From: Candidatus Sigynarchaeota archaeon | GTDB lineage: Archaea; Asgardarchaeota; Jordarchaeia; Jordarchaeales; Jordarchaeaceae | Assembly: GCA_030587505.1 (NCBI GenBank) | Contig: JAUQYY010000403.1 | Coordinates: 1 to 12,978, forward strand | DNA length: 12,978 bases | Reading direction: 5' to 3' | In this document: one piece after another, positions 6,630-12,776 of the stretch | How the letters are laid out: each line of letters begins with the position of its first letter | Numbering within the stretch: the first letter of the stretch is position 1 | The notes under the pieces: model-generated | The model's database searches: none | Told to the model about the DNA's origin: nothing | What the model saw: the letters and a program-made list of their open reading frames with translations, nothing else | Program-made: the position numbers and the translations under genes

Positions 6630-8777
6630 CTATATTTTTCTGAATCCTTCGTACCGCGTCATGGCAACAATTCCCGGTGAGCTTGTGCAGCACCTTGCAA
6701 GAAGCATAAGCTCTTCAGATGGGGTTCCTGAGAAGGGTATCAGCATGCACTTCAGAGAGTAGGTTCCTTGGAACGCTTCCATGGGATTCGACTTGAAGAT
6801 GGACTCCGCCCTGAAAAAGCCGATCTCTCTTTTAGCATCCATAAACTCCTTAAACGATCTAACCTTACCGTCCCCCGCCACGATTATTCCCTTATTATCG
6901 TTAGCTAGAGCAACCCAATCGTTTACGAGCGGGTTAAACTTCCTGGCTCCCTTGATTTCCCGCGACACGACATGTCCACCGAGGTCCCTCCAAATCTTTC
7001 TCGGCCTATCTATACCCAGCCTAAGATTGAGGGGTTCGATACGTCCAAAGTGTCTGCCCTTAACATCGATGTGAGACTCCACCTCAAGCAGATGTAATCC
7101 CCTGTAGACTCTAAACCTCGTAGACACACTAGAGCTTTCGGTGAGCTTTCTCTCGAGCTTCACCTCTGCGAAAACGCCTCTACTCCCACTATTTGTAACC
7201 TCCAGCGAGGGGGCGTCCTCCAGAAACTGTTCATCGCCAAACGAAGCCTTAGACTCCATGAACGGCTTTCCTTCCACACCGTAAACCAAACCAGTTGATT
7301 TGTCAACAAGACGCATAGGCACACCTTCCTCGAAATGCAGTTCAACCAAACCATTACCCAGAACCTTCTCAGAAACGGTGAAACCGCCGCCCTTAAGCTC
7401 AGGTTCACCCCTCACGATCTCAACAGGGACAATCTCCTCAGCTTCGAATCCACCGACATAGACTAGATTCGCCTCGCTAACAGTACCGTCGGGGTGCAGC
7501 TTAACAATAGTTAAGTCAGTAGGGGTGACCTCACCCTTAACCCACATCACAATCTCCTCCATCCTCAGCCCCGGCTCCTCGACTCTAACCCCGATGTTCA
7601 CCGGCATCAAGGGGATCTTGTTCCGGTGATAGTTGAACACGAGGAACCTTTTCACAGTTTCCTCTGAAAAATCAAAGGTCACCTGGGAGAAGATCTTTTC
7701 ACTCGCTACCGCACCCGCTATCCTAGCGATCTCGGACGCGTATCTGCACTCGTACTCCCCCTGAACCCTTTTATAGGCACACGGATTCCACCCAAACTTG
7801 TCAGAGTTCTGACCGAGGAGGGCCCACTTCCTCGCCTCTATTAGCTCCGCCTCCTCTGCAGCAACGTCGATGCCCCTGCTCCTAGCCATCCTTATCCAGA
7901 ACTCCGCCTCGCGAATATCCTGTCTTGCAAGCTCGTTCAAGGTCCACAGATGCTGATCCCAAGGGTCCCTAACCCAGAAAACATAGTCGTAAGCGCCGGG
8001 AACCCAAGTAAGGTCCGGAGCGTCCAACTGTCTGCCCACCTTGGCGCTACGCACAAACTCGCTGCAGAGCGCGTACTTCACGTAGTCTAGCTTTTCAAAC
8101 TCAGATATGTAGCTCTCGAGAACGTCCGTGCGCAGAACCTCGGCGTCCTCCAGGATAACCACCAAAACGTCTCCGAACTCGGTGTCCTTCATGTCCCTGA
8201 TTTTCCCAACAGGATCCTCAACTATGCCCGTAACGAACAGAACGCAAGGAATAGTAGAGCCGTCGAAACCCACCAACTCGTGCATCCGATGATCGAAACC
8301 GGAAACATCCCTCAGCCAGTTTCGCACAGCGGGCATCTGAACAACATAATACTCCACACCGTTCCTACGCAGAAACCTTGGCAGCGCGGGGTGATAGGAG
8401 CCCTCCTGAGCAAAGTAGCCCTTGGAAACATGCTTGAAAGTTTCCCTAAGCTTCTGCTCGGCGAGCCTGTGCTGGAAATCAAACTCCTCCTCTGTGTGCA
8501 GTGTGGGAAGACTAAAGCACCATGTATCCAACAGAACCTCAAACTGGCCCCTCTCAATCCCATTGTTGAGGCGATCAATAACATCTGGTGCCACACGCCT
8601 GAGAAAATCGATTGAACGGGAGGCTTCGATATCCCAACCGGCCTTAACCTCAGAGTGGTTCTCCAAAAAATCCAGCAAAGCCCTATATACGTTCGGGAAA
8701 CGCCGAATAACCTCCTCGTCCGAATACTCCGCGTAAAACATGTTAAGGTGAAAGTGAAAATTCACATACACCGTCAT
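6630..8777 (-). CDS. GH57-like glycoside hydrolase with C-terminal beta-sandwich domain
   Basis: A 715-residue enzyme of the GH57/GH38-like superfamily. It opens with the metal or substrate-binding block VNFHFHLNMF (HFH at 8-10), as GH57 enzymes open with their first histidine motif. Further blocks fit GH57 order: RGQFEVLLDTW near 76-86, KGYFAQEGSYHPALP with Glu at about 125 as the likely nucleophile, VVILEDAEVL near 206-215 as a candidate acid/base region, and a helical region containing DPWDQHLWTLNELARQ. Residues about 400-715 form a beta-rich domain like those of GH38 mannosidases and GH57 4-alpha-glucanotransferases (YRGLHLLEVESHIDVKGRHF, NPLVNDWVALAND). Likely substrates are alpha-linked glucans or mannosides; which is not determinable. 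No signal peptide is visible. GTG at 8781-8783 is rejected as start because AGGGG is only two bases from it, whereas it sits eight bases before ATG 8775-8777. The stop is a tandem TAG TGA. Confidence 0.82.
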   Translation of the reverse strand: MTVYVNFHFHLNMFYAEYSDEEVIRRFPNVYRALLDFLENHSEVKAGWDIEASRSIDFLRRVAPDVIDRLNNGIERGQFEVLLDTWCFSLPTLHTEEEFDFQHRLAEQKLRETFKHVSKGYFAQEGSYHPALPRFLRRNGVEYYVVQMPAVRNWLRDVSGFDHRMHELVGFDGSTIPCVLFVTGIVEDPVGKIRDMKDTEFGDVLVVILEDAEVLRTDVLESYISEFEKLDYVKYALCSEFVRSAKVGRQLDAPDLTWVPGAYDYVFWVRDPWDQHLWTLNELARQDIREAEFWIRMARSRGIDVAAEEAELIEARKWALLGQNSDKFGWNPCAYKRVQGEYECRYASEIARIAGAVASEKIFSQVTFDFSEETVKRFLVFNYHRNKIPLMPVNIGVRVEEPGLRMEEIVMWVKGEVTPTDLTIVKLHPDGTVSEANLVYVGGFEAEEIVPVEIVRGEPELKGGGFTVSEKVLGNGLVELHFEEGVPMRLVDKSTGLVYGVEGKPFMESKASFGDEQFLEDAPSLEVTNSGSRGVFAEVKLERKLTESSSVSTRFRVYRGLHLLEVESHIDVKGRHFGRIEPLNLRLGIDRPRKIWRDLGGHVVSREIKGARKFNPLVNDWVALANDNKGIIVAGDGKVRSFKEFMDAKREIGFFRAESIFKSNPMEAFQGTYSLKCMLIPFSGTPSEELMLLARCCTSSPGIVAMTRYEGFRKI

Positions 8778-8867
8778 AGCCACAACCCCTAACTGTGAAA
8801 ATTTAATTTAGAAGTCATTCTATCTGCCACTGTTATGTCACAACTATCTTAGTATTATGCCAATAGT

Positions 8868-8883
8868 ACCAATTTAAAAATAA
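8868..8883 (+). promoter_or_regulatory. Probable TATA box of the small GTPase gene
   Basis: CAATTTAAAAATAA lies about 45 bases before the GTG start of the GTPase gene, which would place transcription initiation near 8900 with a leader of about 20 bases. The 145-base gap is shared with the divergent GH57-like gene, whose own promoter should lie in the A/T-rich stretch around 8798-8812. Confidence 0.45.
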
Positions 8884-8922
8884 TCGTCAGCCAAAATTGT
8901 CCTAAACCTCATTCCCGCGGGG

Positions 8923-9420
8923 GTGTGCACCATCCAGCGTGCAAAGGTTTCCTTCATCGGGCTTCCAACCGTTGGGAAAACCAGTATTGTCACGTTGCTA
9001 ACCGATAACAAGATCATTGAGAACTACGACCAAACAATCGGAGTGAATTTCGGTTTTCTCTCTGTGGGTGACTACGAGGTAAGCCTCTTCGACATAGCGG
9101 GGCAGGACAGGTTCCGATTCCTTTGGAAGGGTTTGACGCGTGGTTCCAGAGTAATCTTCATAGTGACAGACTCGACACCCGAGAACCTCCAAAAAACTAA
9201 GAAGATAGTCGAAGAGTACTCAAGGATTCCCGGAATAACCCTGAGAGTCATAGCGAACAAGCAGGATCTCCCGGGCGCTCTAAATCCAAACGAGGTAGAA
9301 GACTTCCTAGGATTGAAAGCCTACGGCATGGTCGCCATCGATCTCAAAAGAAAACCCCTCATGTGTCGAATACTGAGGGAGGCGATTGAGGAATACGTGT
9401 TGAGAGAAAAAAGCAACTAG
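8923..9420 (+). CDS. Arf/Ras-like small GTPase
   Basis: A 165-residue stand-alone Ras-superfamily G domain. Motifs in order: P-loop GLPTVGKTS (13-21), switch I threonine in YDQTIGVNF (T38), G3 DIAGQD (57-62, with the catalytic Gln at 61 exactly as in Ras), and G4 NKQDLPGAL (112-120), which is strikingly Arf-like. The usual G5 SAK/CAT motif is not recognisable; the protein has MVAIDLKRK there. Nothing suggests N-myristoylation or a C-terminal CaaX lipid site. Such proteins act as GTP-dependent switches; archaeal members are known in several Thermoproteota and are abundant in Asgard archaea, with poorly known roles. GTG 8923-8925 is the only reasonable start, since upstream codons give TAA at 8881 with no start between. 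No separate Shine-Dalgarno site precedes it, so it may be translated from a short leader. No GTPase-activating or exchange-factor gene is adjacent. Confidence 0.92.
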   Translation: MCTIQRAKVSFIGLPTVGKTSIVTLLTDNKIIENYDQTIGVNFGFLSVGDYEVSLFDIAGQDRFRFLWKGLTRGSRVIFIVTDSTPENLQKTKKIVEEYSRIPGITLRVIANKQDLPGALNPNEVEDFLGLKAYGMVAIDLKRKPLMCRILREAIEEYVLREKSN

Positions 9421-9650
9421 CTCCGAATTGAACGAAATAACGAAACCTTGTCCTCTCAACACTTAACCATTTACCTTCTCCTCCAAACAAGCAAAAGGCA
9501 GTTCTCACCCTCCTTCGTTTCCTTCTCCAGCCAAATACTTTTATTCGATTCACACAATACCTTAATCTCGGAAACAGTTTTGGACACCAAATGTTTGATA
9601 AACGTTTCCATAACCCCATTCGCAGAAATCTCACAGAGAGGATAAAAATA

Positions 9651-10760
9651 TTGAAGAAGCTAAGGATAGGAGTGATGGGATGCGGTACAGCCGCACACTT
9701 CCACGCCGCCGCATGTAGATCCTCAGAGAAAATCAAATTCGTATCCGCCTTTGACGCAAACATTGAAAACGCAAAGAAATTGGCCGACATTTACTCTCTA
9801 ACCGTGAGTAGGGACTATCGTGACATTCTGAGAAGCGATGAAATCGACGCTGTTCTCATAACCCTACCTCACTACCTGCACACAGAATTCACCGTGGCCG
9901 CGGCGGAGGCAGGAAAGCACATTCTCTGCGAGAAACCTATGGCGCCGACACTTGAGGAATGCGACACCATGATGAGAGCCGCGAAGAAGGCAGGGGTCAA
10001 GCTCATGATAGCCGAGAATCACCGCTTTCTACCAGCCCACCAACTAATCAAGAAGGTGCTAGACGACGGGCTTATAGGAAAACCTCTCCTCGTACGGGGA
10101 TACGAGGGGGTTGACGAAACCACCGACCTGTCAAAACCAGACAACTGGAAAGGGTCACCCGAACTAGCGGGCGGAGGAGTCCTGATGGACGCAGCGGTTC
10201 ACAAATTCGCCATCCTGAACTGGATGCTCGGAGAAGTGGAATCGGTGTACTGCTGGCTCGCAAAACAGGTGATTAAGCTCGAGAACAAGGCCGAGGACAA
10301 CGCCATGACGTTCCTGAAGTTCACAAACGGATGCATAGGCGAAATCGTCGTAAGCGACACGGTGTTCAGCCCCCCCACAAACAGGCTCGAACTCTACGGA
10401 ACCGAGGGAACCATCCTCGAGGACCACGCCTGGAAAAAACCCGTGCAGATTTTTTCAACAGTGAAGGAAGCCGGAGAAAACAGGTACCAGTGGTTTAGCC
10501 CCGAGGTTGAACACGAACCATTCCCCGGGTACTACATCATATCCTTCAGAAACGAGGATGAACACTTCGCAGAGTGCGTGCTCGAAGACAAAGAGCCTGT
10601 TTTCACCCCCGAAGACGCGAAGAAGGCAGTGGCGGTTGCGCTAATGGGCTACCTATCCGCAAAAACCGGAAAAATAGTAACGCGCTCAGACCTCGAGAGG
10701 GTAGCATCAACCCAAGGAACACGCAGCATAATCACAGGCCTGGAAAAAGCCACGGTATGA
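9651..10760 (+). CDS. Gfo/Idh/MocA family NAD(P)-dependent oxidoreductase
   Basis: A 369-residue dehydrogenase. The N-terminal Rossmann fold starts at the first residues with KLRIGVMGCGTAAHFHA (glycine-rich loop, about 4-20), followed by the family signature CEKPMAP (93-99, with the EKP lysine). The second, alpha/beta substrate domain contains GGGVLMDAAVHKF with D180 and H184, the usual catalytic Asp/His pair. Family members oxidise or reduce sugars, inositols, sugar acids or nucleotide sugars with NAD(P). The precise substrate cannot be read from sequence. The frame is open from ATG 9591, but TTG 9651-9653 is preferred: GAGAGG (9636-9641) stands nine bases before it, and the extra 20 residues would precede the fold and match nothing. 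The nearby GH57-like and trehalose genes make a sugar-type substrate plausible. The gene converges on the winged-helix cluster, with 82 bases between the two stops. Confidence 0.9.
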   Translation: MKKLRIGVMGCGTAAHFHAAACRSSEKIKFVSAFDANIENAKKLADIYSLTVSRDYRDILRSDEIDAVLITLPHYLHTEFTVAAAEAGKHILCEKPMAPTLEECDTMMRAAKKAGVKLMIAENHRFLPAHQLIKKVLDDGLIGKPLLVRGYEGVDETTDLSKPDNWKGSPELAGGGVLMDAAVHKFAILNWMLGEVESVYCWLAKQVIKLENKAEDNAMTFLKFTNGCIGEIVVSDTVFSPPTNRLELYGTEGTILEDHAWKKPVQIFSTVKEAGENRYQWFSPEVEHEPFPGYYIISFRNEDEHFAECVLEDKEPVFTPEDAKKAVAVALMGYLSAKTGKIVTRSDLERVASTQGTRSIITGLEKATV

Positions 10761-10827
10761 ACTCTCAATCACCGATTGCTCCGGACAAAGCTGGGAAGTG
10801 AGAAGAATCCAACGGCTTAACAGGCAG

Positions 10828-10845
10828 TAGACGTCTTCACGTCTA
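10828..10845. repeat. Perfect 7-bp inverted repeat at the convergent gene junction
   Basis: TAGACGT (10828-10834) and ACGTCTA (10839-10845) form a perfect stem with the loop CTTC. It lies between the ends of the oxidoreductase gene (+) and the last winged-helix gene (-), and its right arm includes that gene's stop codon (10843-10845). It could be a bidirectional transcript-end structure or a palindromic binding site. No U run follows on either strand. Confidence 0.45.
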
Positions 10846-11169
10846 TGGCTCAAGCCTTCTCAAGAGGTCTCCAACCACCTGAATGAGCAGGTTGATTATA
10901 TATCCCTGATTCAGCACGTATCCCTCGGGAGTACGCGTAATGAAACCTGTTTCCTCCAGCCTCCGAGCTGAGTTCGTTGCCGCCTGTTTCGATATTCCCA
11001 GTTTACCTCTTATGACGCTGGCCGGAACCGGTTCACTCTTAACCTTCTCCAGCAATAGCTCAAGGATGGAGTACATGGTCTTAGACCTCGGATCCATCAG
11101 ACGCTTTATCAGCGTCTTGTAATCTCCCTCGACCTGTTCACCTTCCCCTAGGGTTTTCTTTTTTTCCAC
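10843..11169 (-). CDS. Small winged-helix DNA-binding protein (array member 1, most downstream)
   Basis: 108 residues. A charged N-terminus (1-18) is followed by a helix at about 20-43 and a winged helix. ASVIRGKLGIS is HTH helix 2 with its turn, KQAATNSARRLEETGFI the recognition helix and start of the wing, and TPEGYVLNQG the wing end. The C-terminal helix is hydrophobic then basic (YIINLLIQVVGDLLRRLEP), suited to dimerisation. The start is GTG 11167-11169, because GGGAGG (11177-11182) lies seven bases before it; the longer frame to 11199 lacks such a site. It is closest to the next member upstream, sharing ARRLEETGFI/GRILEETGLI. A gap of 48 bases separates it from that gene, the largest in the array, so it could have its own translation signals within one transcript. 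The role is most likely transcription regulation or DNA architecture; targets are unknown. Confidence 0.85.
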   Translation of the reverse strand: MEKKKTLGEGEQVEGDYKTLIKRLMDPRSKTMYSILELLLEKVKSEPVPASVIRGKLGISKQAATNSARRLEETGFITRTPEGYVLNQGYIINLLIQVVGDLLRRLEP

Positions 11170-11217
11170 TTCTGAACCTCCCACCAGGGTTCTACACACT
11201 CATTTTAGAGGTTACGG

Positions 11218-11544
11218 TTACTTCTTCCTTAATTCTTCCTCTATGCTTTTTATTCTCCTATCAATATCCAGAACGATTTCGAGAATCGCTGCGAGTAGAA
11301 ATCCCAGATTCGGAGTGTAACCCTCCCTTTCCCTGACTATCAAACCGGTCTCCTCTAGTATTCTCCCCGCGTGCGAAAGATTCGAAGGAGTCAAACCCAA
11401 ACCCTCCTGAATCTTGGAGGAGGCCACAGGGTCCCCCTTCTGGCTCTCCAGGATGTAGTTCAGAACGGAAAGGCTTCTTCCTCGAAAACCCCTAATGGTG
11501 TCTAACAGCTTTTTCCTATCCTCAGCTTCCCCTGAATTATTCAT
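11218..11544 (-). CDS. Small winged-helix DNA-binding protein (array member 2)
   Basis: 108 residues with the same plan: N-terminal charged segment, helix at 10-34, HTH SSKIQEGLGLTPSNLSHAGR with RILEETGLIVRE leading into the wing, wing end REGYTPNLG, and a long C-terminal helix LLAAILEIVLDIDRRIKSIE ending EELRKK that looks coiled-coil forming. The ATG overlaps the TGA of the upstream paralogue by four bases (ATGA), a sign of translational coupling, and GAGGTGA lies seven bases before the start, within that gene. The four-residue core LEET and the wing Tyr-x-x-Asn tie it most closely to member 1. It is a putative transcription regulator; no ligand-binding domain or metal-binding cysteines are present. 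Confidence 0.87.
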   Translation of the reverse strand: MNNSGEAEDRKKLLDTIRGFRGRSLSVLNYILESQKGDPVASSKIQEGLGLTPSNLSHAGRILEETGLIVREREGYTPNLGFLLAAILEIVLDIDRRIKSIEEELRKK

Positions 11545-11852
11545 CTCCGCTTCACCTCTCTCAATTTTTCCGCCAATTCGCTAAGCGAGAAGAGAACCAT
11601 CGCCAGAATAAACCCCACGTTAGCCTCATACTCCCCCCTGTTCTTAGAAACAACAAAACCAATCCTCTGCAACCTGCTCAGCGCGTTCCAAGCTGTTCCC
11701 TCAGTGATTCCAAGCTTCTCCACGAGCTCCCTAGGGGTCACAGGCCTCGGCGAGCAGAGAATGTACTCAATAATCTGAATGGAAGACTCACCCAGCCTCA
11801 ACAACTTGTTAAACGCGTCCCTAGGACCAATACGCTCCCCATCACCGCTCAT
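11541..11852 (-). CDS. Small winged-helix DNA-binding protein (array member 3)
   Basis: 103 residues. The helix NKLLRLGESSIQIIEYIL is followed by the HTH VTPRELVEKLGITEGTAWNA, LSRLQRIGFVV, the wing RGEYEANVG, and a C-terminal helix FILAMVLFSLSELAEKLREV ending in KRR. The open frame extends to 12002, but the upstream part overlaps member 4 entirely and has no homology, so the start is ATG 11850-11852, four bases after the TGA of member 4. Its Shine-Dalgarno site is weak (GGAG 13 bases away), so it probably depends on coupling to translation of member 4. It is the closest paralogue of member 4, with near-identical stretches such as PVTP(R/K)ELVE(K/R)LG and RGEYEAN, and long identical DNA blocks. 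The hydrophobic start of its last helix could pack in a dimer or touch the membrane; the former is more likely given the charged end. Confidence 0.88.
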   Translation of the reverse strand: MSGDGERIGPRDAFNKLLRLGESSIQIIEYILCSPRPVTPRELVEKLGITEGTAWNALSRLQRIGFVVSKNRGEYEANVGFILAMVLFSLSELAEKLREVKRR

Positions 11853-11946
11853 CCAATCATCTCTTCTCCAACGCTTTAACGAGCTCCTGAACCTTGAACA
11901 AGAGAAGCGCCACAATAAGGCCGAAGTTAGCCTCATACTCCCCCCT
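11619..11946. repeat. Direct repeats marking tandem duplication of winged-helix genes 3 and 4
   Basis: An identical 21-base block covers the wing codons (RGEYEAN region) at 11619-11639 and again at 11926-11946. A second identical block, GGGGTCACAGGCC, covers the start of the HTH at 11734-11746 and 12041-12053. Both pairs are offset by 307 bases, so the two genes are collinear copies. The neighbouring sequence has diverged clearly, so the duplication is not brand new. Confidence 0.8.
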
Positions 11947-12156
11947 CTCAACAGACCTGAGAAAACCATCAGACTCCAAGCGCCGCACAGTCTTCCAAAC
12001 ACTGTTCTCGGTCAAACCCAACCTCTCCACAAGCTCCTTGGGGGTCACAGGCCCCGGGCTCGTAAGAACGTAAACAAGAATCCTGTTCGCCGTGTCCCTC
12101 AACCTCATAAGCTTGTCGAACCTGTCAAACAGCTCCCCAGCATCATCAAAGGCCAA
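11857..12156 (-). CDS. Small winged-helix DNA-binding protein (array member 4)
   Basis: 99 residues: the N-terminal amphipathic helix FDRFDKLMRLRDTANRILVY, the HTH VTPKELVERLGLTENSVWKT, VRRLESDGFLR, the wing RGEYEANFG, and the C-terminal helix LIVALLLFKVQELVKALEKR. The start is TTG 12154-12156, preceded by a run of six G about six bases away; no ATG fits. The 29-base gap to the upstream gene and the four-base gap to member 3 indicate one transcript. It is a direct paralogue of member 3. The regulator role follows from the fold only. Confidence 0.86.
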   Translation of the reverse strand: MAFDDAGELFDRFDKLMRLRDTANRILVYVLTSPGPVTPKELVERLGLTENSVWKTVRRLESDGFLRSVERGEYEANFGLIVALLLFKVQELVKALEKR

Positions 12157-12185
12157 AAAAAGCCCCCCAATCCCAACAAACCGGG

Positions 12186-12464
12186 CTATTCAAGCTCCCT
12201 CAACCTACGCTCATGGTCCAGCACCAGCTCCAGAATATCCAGATTCGAAACATACCCGGAAGAGTTACCGTTAATGTTCACCTTCGAAACCAAACCCTTA
12301 CTGCCCAACCGCACCAAGTACTTTCCAACATCCTTAAGCTGCATGCCCAGAATATCCGCAATCTCCACGGGCCTCAACGGACGGTGCGAAATCGAGAGAA
12401 GCGACAAAACCTTCAGACTACCACCACGTAGCCTGAGAACAGAGCTATCTATAAGGCCGCTCAA
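12186..12464 (-). CDS. Small winged-helix DNA-binding protein (array member 5)
   Basis: 92 residues: the N-terminal segment SVLRLRGGSLKVLSLLSI, the HTH RPVEIADILGMQLKDVGKYL, VRLGSKGLVSKV, a longer Asn/Gly-rich wing (NINGNSSG) ending GYVSNLD, and a short charged C-terminal helix LELVLDHERRLRELE. A GTG at 12474-12476 would add four residues, but it lies inside AGGAGGTGA (12473-12481), a near-complete match to the archaeal anti-Shine-Dalgarno sequence. TTG 12462-12464, eight bases further on, is therefore the better start. It begins just after the TAG of member 6. It is more diverged than members 1-4, yet keeps the wing Tyr-x-x-Asn. The hydrophobic part of the last helix is shorter than in its neighbours, so its dimer partner may be a different member. 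Confidence 0.82.
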   Translation of the reverse strand: MSGLIDSSVLRLRGGSLKVLSLLSISHRPLRPVEIADILGMQLKDVGKYLVRLGSKGLVSKVNINGNSSGYVSNLDILELVLDHERRLRELE

Positions 12465-12479
12465 AACCCTTTTCACCTC

Positions 12480-12776
12480 CTACTTCGTGAAGTTCTCAAG
12501 ACTCTTATCCACATGACCCTTAGCCTTAGTACTCAAAAGAAAAGTCAGAAACGCCTTACAGAAGGCGTAAACATTAACCTCATACATTCCACGCTCAACC
12601 TTACTCAGAAGACCAGCCTTGTTCAAATAGTGGATCGCGATGTTCGCGGCGTTGAGGCTGATGCCAAGCTTATCAGCTATCTCAGAGGCCGATAAGGGTC
12701 TCCCCTCATCGAGCATGAGGTTAATAACATCTAAACGTGTTTTCGACCTTCCCAAACCTAATAACGCGTTGATCAT
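12480..12776 (-). CDS. Small winged-helix DNA-binding protein (array member 6, first gene of the run)
   Basis: 98 residues: the N-terminal helix SKTRLDVINLMLDEGRPLSA, the HTH ASEIADKLGISLNAANIAIH, YLNKAGLLSKV, the wing ERGMYEVNVY, and a C-terminal tail with a hydrophobic piece (FCKAFLTFLL) followed by a polar end (STKAKGHVDKSLENFTK) unlike the other members. The ATG start has GAGG (12786-12789) nine bases upstream. Being first, it should carry the promoter of the whole run. EIADKLGIS and the wing Tyr-x-x-Asn place it in the same family as the five downstream genes. The different C-terminus may give it a different oligomerisation partner. It is a putative regulator with no visible ligand domain. 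Confidence 0.86.
   Translation of the reverse strand: MINALLGLGRSKTRLDVINLMLDEGRPLSASEIADKLGISLNAANIAIHYLNKAGLLSKVERGMYEVNVYAFCKAFLTFLLSTKAKGHVDKSLENFTK

Noticed and set aside
6308..6762. Plus-strand frames in the gap between the molybdopterin and glycosidase genes
   Set aside because: Their sequence is low in hydrophobic structure and Ser/Pro rich, while the minus strand in the same region reads as a more protein-like sequence.
9359..9790. A 143-codon minus-strand frame across the GTPase/oxidoreductase gap
   Set aside because: It is antisense to the ends of two well-supported genes and shows no domain or ribosome site.
11779..12516. A 245-codon plus-strand frame opposite the winged-helix genes
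   Set aside because: It lies antisense to four genes with clear paralogy and ribosome sites; its composition (Pro, Ser, Arg rich, no domain) is typical of a shadow frame.
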